From an uncultured Chloroflexota bacterium (GTDB taxonomy: Bacteria > Chloroflexota > Anaerolineae > Anaerolineales > Anaerolineaceae), in NCBI GenBank assembly GCA_902774215.1, contig CACYHU010000023.1, forward strand, positions 1 to 62,062: a DNA stretch of 62,062 nt. Direction: 5' to 3'. This document shows, piece after piece, positions 45,836 to 54,172 of this stretch (the first letter of the stretch is position 1; each line of letters opens with the position of its first letter). The position numbers were made by a program, and so were the translations under genes. The notes under the pieces were generated by a model. It was not told where the DNA came from. It saw nothing but the letters and a program-made list of their open reading frames with translations, and ran no database searches.

Positions 45836-46000
45836 CATGCGGAAGGACATCTTTCGAAAATGGGGGTGTCGGGGGCAGCGGGTGACCGAAGGTCAGCCCG
45901 CGCCCCCGACTGAAAAAAAAAGGCGCGGGAAGATTCTTCCGCCGCCTGCTGACGTCCGCTCCGCGCCTGCTGCGCAGCAGCATAAACGCTGGAGGGCAAT
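45833..46000 (+). repeat. Folded intergenic repeat, family B
   Basis: 168 bp from CATCATGCGGAAG to GGAGGGCAAT. It has the same hairpins I and II as 42674-42840. The hairpin II loop reads GCTGACGT and the 5' spacer after hairpin I is a run of nine A. It lies in the 45374-46128 spacer. Confidence 0.8.
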
Positions 46001-46128
46001 TTATTCCTCTTTTTTCGGCTTTTCCGGCGAAAATCCATCTGTCAGGTTTATGTTATTAACAGGCTGCGAAGCAGCCACCCTAATTGAACTTTGAACTTTA
46101 TACTTTGAACTTTAAAAAAGGCCTGCTC

Positions 46129-47280
46129 ATGAAAAAAATTTGCTTTCTCCTGATCCTGATATTTCTCGCCGGATGCAGCGGCGTTGTTACCAATGGCGGA
46201 CGTGAACTGACGCTGGAACAGGTCCAGCAATATGCCCGGCAGACCATGACCGCACAGGCCGGCAGCGGAGGCTCCTCCGCAGGCTCTCAGGATACAGGGT
46301 CCGGCGGCGGACTGCTGATCCGGCCTGTCCAACAGTCCACACAGCCGGCTTCATCAGCATCAGCTTCCTCACCATCCGGACTGACTGTCGTCTCCACACC
46401 GGACAACACGGGAACCATCACCCGGCCCGTGATCGATATCCCGACGACCGTTCCGAACGCGATACCGACCGCAGCGCCGGGGATCCAGCGTCCCCTTTAC
46501 ACAGAACCGACAAGCACCCCATACTATGCCCAACAGGTCAGCACCGTCTGCGAACGGATCCGTTTTATTGACGATGTCACCGTTCCGGATGACACCGTGA
46601 TGGCGCCCGGCCAGCGCTTCCGCAAGACCTGGCGCATCCAGAACGGCGGCAGCTGTGCCTGGAACGCCGGATACCAGCTGATCTTCACCGGCGGAGATGC
46701 CATGGGGACCAATTATGCCGTCAACCTTCCGGGCGCTGTTGCGCCGGGTGAAACCGTTGACATCAGCGTTGACCTGACCGCGCCGAATACCTATGGAACT
46801 TTTCAGAGCAACTGGAACCTGCGCAGTCCGTCCGGAAATGTCTTCGGCACATCCAATCCCGAAAACAACGCCATCTGGGCGAAAATTGTGGTTGCCACAA
46901 ACGCCAACATGTCCACCGTTGCGCCCGATATCACCCCTGTCAACAGCAGCTGCACGCTGCTTTCCGTCATCCCCGCCTACCGCGCCCCGTTCAAACCCGG
47001 CGAGGAAACCGATTTCTACTTCCGTGTCCGCAACAATACCTATACCGTGTGGAAAGCGGATGATCTGGATATTGCCTATATCAGCGGGGAAAACATGCTC
47101 AAACGCAAGGATCAGACCCGGAGAGATATGCCGTACAGTGTCAACCCGGGCGGCACGCTGGATTACTACCTGGACGCGGTCGTTCCGGATTATCCGGGAA
47201 CCTACACCATGACCATGGGCATCGTCCGCGGCTATGAGGTCCTCTGCAGCATGGACGTCACCCTCACGGTCACGTATTAA
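46129..47280 (+). CDS. Lipoprotein with two NBR1-type Ig-like domains
   Basis: 383 aa from the ATG at 46129 (AAGG upstream); an ATG 45 nt further up lies in the TTTGAAC repeat. The lipobox is LIFLAGC. A Ser/Gly/Pro/Thr-rich linker (about 30-140) is followed by an NBR1 central-type domain (FIDDVTVPDDTVMAPGQRF-RKTWRIQNGGSCAWNAGYQLIF ... YGTFQSNWNLRSPSG) and a second, diverged one (PFKPGEETDFYFRVRNNTYTVWKADD ... PGTYTMTMGIV). Bacterial NBR1-Ig domains are common in Chloroflexota surface proteins; their partner is unknown, but cell-surface binding is likely. Confidence 0.85.
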   Translation: MKKICFLLILIFLAGCSGVVTNGGRELTLEQVQQYARQTMTAQAGSGGSSAGSQDTGSGGGLLIRPVQQSTQPASSASASSPSGLTVVSTPDNTGTITRPVIDIPTTVPNAIPTAAPGIQRPLYTEPTSTPYYAQQVSTVCERIRFIDDVTVPDDTVMAPGQRFRKTWRIQNGGSCAWNAGYQLIFTGGDAMGTNYAVNLPGAVAPGETVDISVDLTAPNTYGTFQSNWNLRSPSGNVFGTSNPENNAIWAKIVVATNANMSTVAPDITPVNSSCTLLSVIPAYRAPFKPGEETDFYFRVRNNTYTVWKADDLDIAYISGENMLKRKDQTRRDMPYSVNPGGTLDYYLDAVVPDYPGTYTMTMGIVRGYEVLCSMDVTLTVTY

Positions 47281-47362
47281 GGTTCACGGTCTTTATAAAA
47301 ATAATTACATCCCGGCATGATAACGATCATGATATATACTTAGAAGAAAGAAGAGGAACTAA

Positions 47363-47608
47363 ATGGAAATTCTGAATACCACCCGTCCGTTCACTACCGG
47401 CCGTTCTCAAGCTGTTCGAATTCCAAAAGAGTATCGCTTTGCCGATGATGAAGAGCTTGTATTGAATCGTGTAGGCGACAGTATTATAATCACGCCTAAA
47501 AAAGCACTCGCAGCTTCTTTCTTTTCCGGAGCCAATATGCTTGACGATGATTTTCTGGCAGATGGACGGCCAAATGAAACACCGACAGTAAGGGAGACTT
47601 TGGACTGA
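47363..47608 (+). CDS. vapB: VapB-type antitoxin (AbrB/MazE fold)
   Basis: 81 aa; the ATG follows AGAGGAA. The N-terminal swapped-hairpin DNA-binding fold is clear (TTRPFTTGRSQAVRIPKEYRF ... ELVLNRVGDSIIITPKK), with a C-terminal toxin-binding tail (SFFSGANMLDDDFLADGRP). The toxin gene that should follow is only a 25-codon stub, so this antitoxin may be an orphan. A TATACT -10-like box and an ATCATGAT palindrome lie just upstream and may be its autoregulatory site. Confidence 0.85.
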   Translation: MEILNTTRPFTTGRSQAVRIPKEYRFADDEELVLNRVGDSIIITPKKALAASFFSGANMLDDDFLADGRPNETPTVRETLD

Positions 47609-47609
47609 A

Positions 47610-47687
47610 ATGTATATGCTCGATACCAACATCCTGATTTTTGCGATGCGGCATTCGGTTCCGCGTGCCGGACAGCGCTTGGAATGA
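47610..47687 (+). pseudogene. vapC: Truncated VapC (PIN-domain) toxin
   Basis: One base after the vapB stop a frame begins MYMLDTNILIFAMRHS, the canonical start of a PIN-domain VapC with the first catalytic Asp (D5), then runs into unrelated sequence and stops after 25 codons. A family A repeat starts 41 nt later (47729). The remaining ~110 residues of a VapC are not seen in the following 500 nt, so the gene was truncated, probably together with insertion of the repeat. Confidence 0.75.
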
Positions 47688-47728
47688 TTGGCTCCCGACC
47701 GCGCACGCTTATCCGTCCCCCTTTATAA

Positions 47729-48140
47729 GGGGCTGTCGCACATCTTTTATGTACAACAGTCTTTTTCAGAAATATCATCAAAAGCATATGCTCCGCAATG
47801 GCGGGCGGTGCCGGCAGGAGAACTTCCCGCAACATATTGATATTGCCGGGGCCGGTCGGGCTGACCTTCAGTCACTCGCCAGCTTTGGCGCTTTTTAAAT
47901 AACGCGAAACGGCTCATCTTTTGTTTTGGGGAATCATCTGAATAACCGTATCATCAACGGAGTGATTCATCTGCTTATACAGGGGTGTCGGGGGACACGC
48001 GTGAGCTTGCTCAGCGCGTGTCCCCCGACTGAATTAACCGGGACGCGGGGATCACTTTCGCAGGCTGCTGACACTTATTCCGCGTCCCTGCAAAGCACTC
48101 CCTCCCGATGGCTTTTCAAAATTATATTTTACGGCAGCTC
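47729..48140 (+). repeat. Family A repeat with terminal inverted repeats, copy 2 (opposite orientation)
   Basis: 412 bp, starting GGGGCTGTCGCA and ending TACGGCAGCTC. The best-preserved hairpin I of the family: GTCGGGGGACACGCG pairs with CGCGTGTCCCCCGAC, with TGAGC/GCTCA inside. Hairpin II: GGGACGCGG ... GCTGACACTTATT ... CCGCGTCCC. The left end also forms a terminator-like hairpin (47731-47762) with TTTTT after it. It lies beside the truncated vapC and just beyond the 3' end of aspS. Confidence 0.87.
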
Positions 48141-48162
48141 ATTTATTTGCACTTTTTTAAAT

Positions 48163-49911
48163 TTACTTCTTCTCTTCCGGAAGCACTACCTGGATGTGAA
48201 GCTCTTCGAGCTGTCCGGGCATGGTCGGGGAGGGGGCTCCCGCCATCACATCCCGGCCGGCAGTGTTCTTCGGGAAGGCGATGACCTCGCGGATGTTCGG
48301 TTCGTCTGCCAGCAGCATCACCAGACGGTCGATGCCGTATTCAAAGGCATCCATGATCTGATGGAAGCGTTCGCGGGCGACTTCCATGGACATGCCGATA
48401 ATGGAGAAGACCTTCTCCTGCAGCGCACGTTCGTGAATTCTCAGGGAACCGGAAGCCAGTTCATAGTTATTCAGCACCATGTCATACTGGTTGCCGCGCA
48501 CCTTGCCGGGATCCGTATCCAGCAGGTCGAAATCCTCTTCCACCGGGCGGGTGAAGGGATGATGCGTCGCGTCCCAGCGGTTTTCGTCTTCATTCCACTC
48601 AAAGAGCGGGAAGTCCACGATCCAGCAGAAGGCAAGCTTGTTGTTGTCGCGCAGACCCAGACGGTCGCCCATCAGGACACGCAGACGGGCAAGGGAATCA
48701 TAAACGACCGGGAGCTTGTCCGCGACGAAGAGCAGCAGGTCGCCGTTTCCGGCGTCCATCATCTTCATCAGTTCATCCCATTTATCATCGGCGATGAACT
48801 TGCGGAAGGGGCTGGAAGCTTCTCCCTTCGCGTTGATCTTGACGTAAGCCAGTCCATGCGCGCCCCAGAGTTTGACCTGCTCGGTCAGCTCATCCAGCTG
48901 CTTGCGGGAATATTCTCCCGCACCTTTGGCATTAATGCCGCGCACGGAACCGCCCTCGCTGATGGCATTTTCAAACACGGAGAAGCCGCAGTCCGCAGCC
49001 CAGTCACCGATGTTGACCAGTTCCATGCCGAAGCGCATATCCGGGGCATCCTTGCCGAAGCGGTCCATCGTTTCCTGGTAGGTCAGTTTCGGCCAGGGAT
49101 GGAACATGACCTGCTTTTCCGGGGTGATCTTTTCCACCATCCGGTTGAACATCTCTTCCATCAGGTCAAGGATGTCATCACGCTGGCAGAAAGACATTTC
49201 GAGGTCGAGCTGGGTGAATTCCGGCTGGCGGTCGCCGCGGGGATCTTCATCGCGGAAGCAGCGGGCGACCTGGAAGTATTTTTCCACACCGGCCACCTGC
49301 AGGAGCTGTTTGAGCTGCTGCGGGCTCTGGGGGAGTGCCCAGACCTCACCCGGGTAAATGCGGGACGGGACAATGTAGTCGCGGGCGCCTTCCGGAGTAG
49401 TCTTGAAAAGGATCGGGGTCTCGATTTCGAGGAAGCCGCGGTCATCAAGGTAATCACGCATGAATTTGATGAGCTTGTGACGCAGGATCAGATTATTGCG
49501 CATTTTTTCCCGGCGCAGGTCCAGGAAGCGGTATTTCAGCCGCAGTGTTTCATCCACCTTTTCATCAGGGTTATTGATGGAAAAGGGAAGGACCTTGCAG
49601 GTGTTGAGCACCCTGATGGTCTGTGCAGGGACTTCGATCTCACCGGTAGGCAGATTCGGGTTGGGCGTACCGGCACGCATCTGGACGACACCTGTCACCT
49701 GCAGCACCCATTCGAAGCGGATGTTCTGGCAGAGCTCCGCCATTTTTTCATCAGTCGGATCGATCACGATCTGGGTCAGGCCTTCACGGTCGCGGAGATC
49801 GACAAAATAAACACCGCCATGGTTTCGATAGCGATGGACCCAGCCGGCAAGGGTCACGGTTTTTCCGGCATCGGAGGCACGAAGCTCTCCGCAATTATGC
49901 GTCTTATACAT
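48163..49911 (-). CDS. aspS: Aspartyl-tRNA synthetase
   Basis: 582 aa, the usual bacterial-type length. N-terminal OB fold (TVTLAGWVHRYRNHGGVYFVDLRDREG), class II motif 2 (VARCFRDEDPRGDRQPEFTQLDLEMSF), a bacterial GAD insertion (about 280-400), and motif 3 (EYGIDRLVMLLADEPNIREVIAFPK). Whether it also charges tRNA-Asn cannot be settled here. A perfect palindrome overlapping a TATAAT lies about 30 nt upstream. Confidence 0.97.
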   Translation of the reverse strand: MYKTHNCGELRASDAGKTVTLAGWVHRYRNHGGVYFVDLRDREGLTQIVIDPTDEKMAELCQNIRFEWVLQVTGVVQMRAGTPNPNLPTGEIEVPAQTIRVLNTCKVLPFSINNPDEKVDETLRLKYRFLDLRREKMRNNLILRHKLIKFMRDYLDDRGFLEIETPILFKTTPEGARDYIVPSRIYPGEVWALPQSPQQLKQLLQVAGVEKYFQVARCFRDEDPRGDRQPEFTQLDLEMSFCQRDDILDLMEEMFNRMVEKITPEKQVMFHPWPKLTYQETMDRFGKDAPDMRFGMELVNIGDWAADCGFSVFENAISEGGSVRGINAKGAGEYSRKQLDELTEQVKLWGAHGLAYVKINAKGEASSPFRKFIADDKWDELMKMMDAGNGDLLLFVADKLPVVYDSLARLRVLMGDRLGLRDNNKLAFCWIVDFPLFEWNEDENRWDATHHPFTRPVEEDFDLLDTDPGKVRGNQYDMVLNNYELASGSLRIHERALQEKVFSIIGMSMEVARERFHQIMDAFEYGIDRLVMLLADEPNIREVIAFPKNTAGRDVMAGAPSPTMPGQLEELHIQVVLPEEKK

Positions 49912-49939
49912 ATTACCCGCCTTTTACAACGTTAGTATC

Positions 49940-49958
49940 AACCTTATATTATAAGGTT
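49940..49958 (-). promoter_or_regulatory. aspS promoter/operator palindrome
   Basis: AACCTTAT-att-ATAAGGTT is a perfect 8 bp inverted repeat. On the minus strand it includes TATAAT at a suitable distance from the aspS ATG (49911). It could be a repressor site covering the -10. No T-box elements are visible. Confidence 0.4.
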
Positions 49959-50003
49959 CAATGTAATGACAAAGGAGAAATAACAAAGTACAAGGGAAAC
50001 TAT

Positions 50004-50071
50004 CGTCCCCTGATGATTCGGTACTTCATGGGGACGGGACACTGCGGCTGACGCCTCCGTGTACCGTCCCC
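50004..50071. repeat. Overlapping, mutually exclusive hairpins with GCTGACGC loop
   Basis: CGTCCCC (50004-50010) can pair with GGGGACG (50030-50036). The same GGGGACGGGACAC (50030-50042) can instead pair with GTGTACCGTCCCC (50059-50071). The loop of the second contains GGCTGACGCCTCC, as in hairpin II of repeat families A and B. Confidence 0.6.
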
Positions 50072-50081
50072 GGGAAAAATT

Positions 50082-50495
50082 GAGGCTGCCGCAAATTATA
50101 ATTTTGAAAAGCCATCGGGAGGGAGTGCTTCGCAGGGACGCGGAATAAACGTCAGCAGCCTGCGAAAGTGATCCCCGCGTCCCGGTTAATTCAGTCGGCG
50201 CTGAGCAAGCTCACGCGTGTCCCCCCGACACCCCTGTATAAGCTGCTGAATCACTCCGTTGATGATACGATTATTCAGATGATTTCCAAAAACAAAAGAT
50301 GAGCCGTTTCGCGATATTTAAAGGCGCCAGAGCCGGCGGGTGACTGAGGGTCAGCCCGACCGGGCCCGACAAAATCTCCATGGTACGGGAAGTTCTCCCG
50401 CCAACAAGACCGGCTGCCCGCCCACTATTGCGGAGCATTTTCTTTTGATGATATTTCTTAAAATGGCTGTCGCACATGATATGTGCGACAGCCTC
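50082..50495 (-). repeat. Family A repeat with terminal inverted repeats, copy 3
   Basis: 414 bp, GAGGCTGCCGCA at the left end and TGCGACAGCCTC at the right. Hairpin II is intact on the minus strand (GGGACGCGG ... GCTGACGTTTATT ... CCGCGTCCC). Hairpin I is partly deleted (GTCGG ... CCGAC remain). The right end (50465-50493) is a perfect 13 bp hairpin, GGCTGTCGCACAT/ATGTGCGACAGCC, just after the stop of the 50526 gene on the minus strand, and may terminate it. Confidence 0.87.
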
Positions 50496-50525
50496 CAAAT
50501 ATGAACTTTGAACTTTATTTTCCCG

Positions 50526-53500
50526 TTACCAGTTCTCTACATACGGTTCCACCGACTTGATGACGGCACGGATGATCTGGCGGCGTTCATACTCGTTGGT
50601 GACCAGGTTATAGTTCTCACAGGTCACCAGCGTCAGCGAACGGTCGCCGATCTGCTGGAACATTTCATAGACCTCATCCGGCTGGGTGATGAACTTCTGT
50701 ACCACCGCATAGGTGTATTTGTTGCCGTCATTACCGAAGATGACGATCTCATCCTCATAATTCAGGTGTTCGAGGTTCTTGAACACACCGGCGGAATAAT
50801 AATGCCCGGTCAGCACGGAGTTGCCCTCATACGGCAGGTAGGAACCGCCTTCCAGCTCGCCGACATAATTCCCGAGCGTGGAAAGATCCCAGACCATTTT
50901 ATTGGTATCCTCACCGTTTTTCTCATAATAGACATGGACGATCGGGATCGGGGTTTCCATGCCGAGGCCGATGGCCGGGATGCGCAGGGAGTTGCCGGTG
51001 AAGACAAACCCGGTGGCGGGATCGACCGCCCCATTGACCTTTTCATTGATCTTCAGCGGGCTCATCGGGCTGCGCAGGGAAAGACCGGTATCCGGGATCT
51101 TCTTTTTCTCGCACTGTTCGACCCCGATGGAGAAGATCAGGTGGGAAATACTGAGCGTATCCTCGCGGACATAAGCCGCGCGGTACTCATCATGCTTTGG
51201 ATAACCGGACATATACATGGTGCCGCCGGTCACCGTCACCTTGGTATACGGCGGGACATGAATATTGTAATGGTTGCAGTAGCCGTCCGCGGGCCGTCCT
51301 TTCCCGTCAATAGCCTCAAATTTGCAGTTCAGCGAGGCGACCTCCAGCTTCTGCGGCAGGTAGGAGAATTCCGCGATAAACGGATAGTCCACATATGCCC
51401 CTGAGTGATTCATGATCCAGGCCTCTTCCGTGTTGAGGATATGTTCGAAGCGGATCAGCTGGGTCTCGGACGGGGAAAGGCAGTCATTCCACCAGGCCTT
51501 GAAGTAGCCGTTGTTCGCCCGGGAGTAACAGTTGAAGATATCGTCCGTCTCATTGACGGTCACATAGATCTTTTTCCAGTAGGCTCCAACATCCGGGACT
51601 GTCTTATCATGCTGTGAATCATAATCAATAAAGGCATAGATCACATAGGTACCCGGTTCGGGCGCCGCAAAAACCATTTCCCTTATCGCAAACGCCTTTG
51701 TACCAGAAGCATCCTTCCAATAATAGGGTGTGATCATATAACTGGTCATTGCTGACTTACCTGCTGCCCCTCCCCGGGCGGTAAAGGTCCTCGAAGATCC
51801 GCCGCCATCGGACATGACAAGCTGTGAGGGATAGGCGCTTGTGGAGGTTGTCCATTCGCAGGCCGCATCCACACATTTCCAGGTCATGAACCAGAATTCA
51901 AGCTCTGCTTTTTTATTACCTGATTCATCCTGCCAAATCGGATCAGATTGTGATTTAAATATGCCTTCATACTCATTTTTTTTCTTTACTTCAGGATTTC
52001 CATCTGCTACATCCAGTTTAAAAGCTCCTGTGGGATTTACTTTATTTCTCCCGAAATATATCTTTCCTTTTCCTGTTCCAGTTCCGTCATATATTACCTG
52101 CGTTTTATCGAATTTTGCCAGAAAGGTCTGTGTTGAGGACAGACAGTAATCATAAAGTCCGGTCGCTTCCGCAGTTTGCGAGCAGGTTGAGGCAAATTTG
52201 AAGTTCAGATCTCGGATAAAATGGAAAACAGAGTTTTCATATCCAAGCGTACCGGATTCATTTTCATACCAGAATCTGATATTAAAATACACACTTGACG
52301 GGAAGGGAACAGTACCGGCCCATTTTTCGTCGGGTTCTAATCTTTCCAATTTGTTTACTTCAGAAATATTTCCGCCGATCAAATAGAGCGGCAAATCACC
52401 ATTCCCCAGACCATTCAATTCAGTCGCATCAATTGTGACCTTTGGTGAGAATTTCGGGTCATACGAATAGATCACATCCGCAGTATCACCATATATACCG
52501 GTCTTCGGATCATAATGATAACCAAAGGTTAGAGTCAGTTTATAATCAAACTTAATCTCCGGTTCCGCATAAACATCCACGAAAACTCTGTCAGCGACAA
52601 GATGATCTTCATGCATAAGATTAACGATCGCGTATTTCTTGCTCTGTTCATATTTTTCATAGAAATAAAGAACCTGATCGCTTATTGACGGAGTTGTTAC
52701 AGTAGGCGCACTATCGTCGCTGCAAGTTGTACATTTGTTGGATTTTTTATCTTCAGTAGGCGGATTATCGTTCGAACATGTTTTACATGTTCCATCCGAA
52801 TTGTATTCTTTACAGGTTAATCCGGCTGCACATATTTTTACATCTATAGTAGGCGGATTATTGTCCGAACATGTTTTACATGTTCCATCCGAATTGTATT
52901 CTTTACAGGTTAATCCTGTACTGCATTTTTTTTCATTTTCATAAGTTTTACACGTTAATGGGGATTTACAATATTTATACCCTGTATCACATCCATCATT
53001 AGAATATAAAACCAATGATTTGTTTTTTGCGGCTTCAAAGTCTCTTTCAAGAATATTGCGGGCACAGGGAAAGGGAGGTAAAGCAACTGCTGCATCTGTG
53101 CCATGCAGAACCTTGCCTTTGCCTACATTAGCTTTATCATAATTACTTTCCACAATAAACCGGACCGGAGTTCCCGGCGGATTTGATTCTGGTTTATAAA
53201 TAAAATAAACGCCGTTGATGATGGCATTGACAGGGATCGAGTTACAGGACATCATTGTAGGCTTACCGGCATTTTCTTCATTTATTGTGCAGGAATACCG
53301 GGTATCATCATCCGTCACTTCAATGTCCATGCCGACAATAGTTCCCTTATAATTCGGTGTGGTACCGGTCATAGGATTATCCCGGTCAACCGCATACACC
53401 AGTAAATTCTGGCGCCATAATGATACATCCGACCCGATAACGGTGATCTTGGAGAAATACTCGACCCCTTCATTTTCAAGGTTGGTACATTTTTTGGTAG

Positions 53501-53597
53501 GTTCCGCGGCACCGGCGGACCGGGCCATCACCCCTGCGGTCATCACAACACAGAGCAGGAGCAAAAGCCATTGCTTCATACGACATGCAGATTTCAT
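50526..53597 (-). CDS. Large secreted protein with Cys-rich repeats, internal IPDTG and C-terminal sortase
   Basis: 1023 aa; the ATG at 53597 follows AAGGAG. Signal peptide (LLLLLCVVMTAGVMARSAGA|AEP). Residues about 200-290 are Cys-rich with a duplicated GLTCKEYNSDGTCKTCS unit (93 bp DNA repeat, 52756-52941). The middle has several Ig-like/jelly-roll beta regions without a recognised family. KKIPDTGLS at residues 834-838 precedes a sortase domain with His932 (LTGHYY), Cys993 (TLVTCEN) and Arg1005/1006 (ERRQ). As in 22488-25484, no membrane anchor follows the sorting-like motif. The Cys-rich and middle parts are AT-richer than the sortase end, hinting at exchange of the N-terminal module. Confidence 0.83.
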   Translation of the reverse strand: MKSACRMKQWLLLLLCVVMTAGVMARSAGAAEPTKKCTNLENEGVEYFSKITVIGSDVSLWRQNLLVYAVDRDNPMTGTTPNYKGTIVGMDIEVTDDDTRYSCTINEENAGKPTMMSCNSIPVNAIINGVYFIYKPESNPPGTPVRFIVESNYDKANVGKGKVLHGTDAAVALPPFPCARNILERDFEAAKNKSLVLYSNDGCDTGYKYCKSPLTCKTYENEKKCSTGLTCKEYNSDGTCKTCSDNNPPTIDVKICAAGLTCKEYNSDGTCKTCSNDNPPTEDKKSNKCTTCSDDSAPTVTTPSISDQVLYFYEKYEQSKKYAIVNLMHEDHLVADRVFVDVYAEPEIKFDYKLTLTFGYHYDPKTGIYGDTADVIYSYDPKFSPKVTIDATELNGLGNGDLPLYLIGGNISEVNKLERLEPDEKWAGTVPFPSSVYFNIRFWYENESGTLGYENSVFHFIRDLNFKFASTCSQTAEATGLYDYCLSSTQTFLAKFDKTQVIYDGTGTGKGKIYFGRNKVNPTGAFKLDVADGNPEVKKKNEYEGIFKSQSDPIWQDESGNKKAELEFWFMTWKCVDAACEWTTSTSAYPSQLVMSDGGGSSRTFTARGGAAGKSAMTSYMITPYYWKDASGTKAFAIREMVFAAPEPGTYVIYAFIDYDSQHDKTVPDVGAYWKKIYVTVNETDDIFNCYSRANNGYFKAWWNDCLSPSETQLIRFEHILNTEEAWIMNHSGAYVDYPFIAEFSYLPQKLEVASLNCKFEAIDGKGRPADGYCNHYNIHVPPYTKVTVTGGTMYMSGYPKHDEYRAAYVREDTLSISHLIFSIGVEQCEKKKIPDTGLSLRSPMSPLKINEKVNGAVDPATGFVFTGNSLRIPAIGLGMETPIPIVHVYYEKNGEDTNKMVWDLSTLGNYVGELEGGSYLPYEGNSVLTGHYYSAGVFKNLEHLNYEDEIVIFGNDGNKYTYAVVQKFITQPDEVYEMFQQIGDRSLTLVTCENYNLVTNEYERRQIIRAVIKSVEPYVENW

Positions 53598-53782
53598 AAG
53601 CGCTCTCCTTACTTCAGTTCCGGCCGCAACCCCGGCCGTTCACTTTCGATAGAATTTAAGGACGGTTTTCCGCCGCGTCTGCCGCGGCCGCGAACCGCGC
53701 CCGGCATCCGGGAAATTTTCTATTGCTTCCTTAAGACAAAAAATCCCGCCATTTTCTTTAATCCTACTACAATACTACCATA

Positions 53783-53803
53783 ATTTTTCCTTTAAGGAAA
53801 AAT
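53783..53803. promoter_or_regulatory. Perfect palindrome upstream of the sortase-bearing gene
   Basis: ATTTTTCCTT-T-AAGGAAAAAT, a perfect 10 bp inverted repeat around one base, about 190 nt upstream of the start at 53597. A related AAGGAA word lies next to it (53815-53820 on the minus strand). Operator or terminator; the sequence does not decide. Confidence 0.4.
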
Positions 53804-53991
53804 AAGACACAAAATTCCTTAAAAACAATTTTAAAAGTTCAAAGTTCAAAGTTCAAATTTATCTGAGCACACGGGGACATCCATACGTCATTCAATTTTC
53901 AAAGTTCAAATTTCAAATAAACTGACCGCTCCGCGTCTGGTTAACTATATATACGTCAGCCCCCTCCGCTTTGTTCCCAAATCCCCAGCCT

Positions 53992-54055
53992 GTCCCGAAA
54001 GGGACCGGGGGACGTATGCAGATGACCCGGAACAGGGTCATCTGTGTACGTCCCC
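53992..54055. repeat. Tandem hairpins: GNRA-type tetraloop plus 21 bp stem
   Basis: GTCCC-GAAA-GGGAC (53992-54005) is followed at once by a stem of GGGGACGTATGCAGATGACCC (two G-T pairs) with GGGTCATCTGTGTACGTCCCC around GGAACA. A shortened relative of the 3' arm occurs near 4564-4582. Confidence 0.6.
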
Positions 54056-54172
54056 ACAATAATAACGCCCAAATATTCTGAACCTTATGCAGGGTTACGG
54101 CTGTCTCCACTCCGAACCCTGAATATGTTTCCACCTTCCCATGATTGCAAAGATTTTCTCAAACGTTTTTGT

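Larger units (their letters stand above)
53598..54172. other. Intergenic spacer with hairpins and TTCAAAG repeats
   Basis: No gene is supported. It contains a palindrome at 53783-53803, a TTCAAAG heptamer run near 53836-53856 and again near 53898-53915, and a two-hairpin structure at 53992-54055. Confidence 0.4.

Noticed and set aside
47926..49935. 669-codon plus-strand frame opposite aspS
   Set aside because: Antisense shadow of aspS; it also runs through the family A repeat, and the opposite strand has all class II synthetase motifs.
49912..50003. T-box leader for aspS
   Set aside because: No specifier hairpin, no TGGNACCGCG-type box and no terminator directly before the gene.
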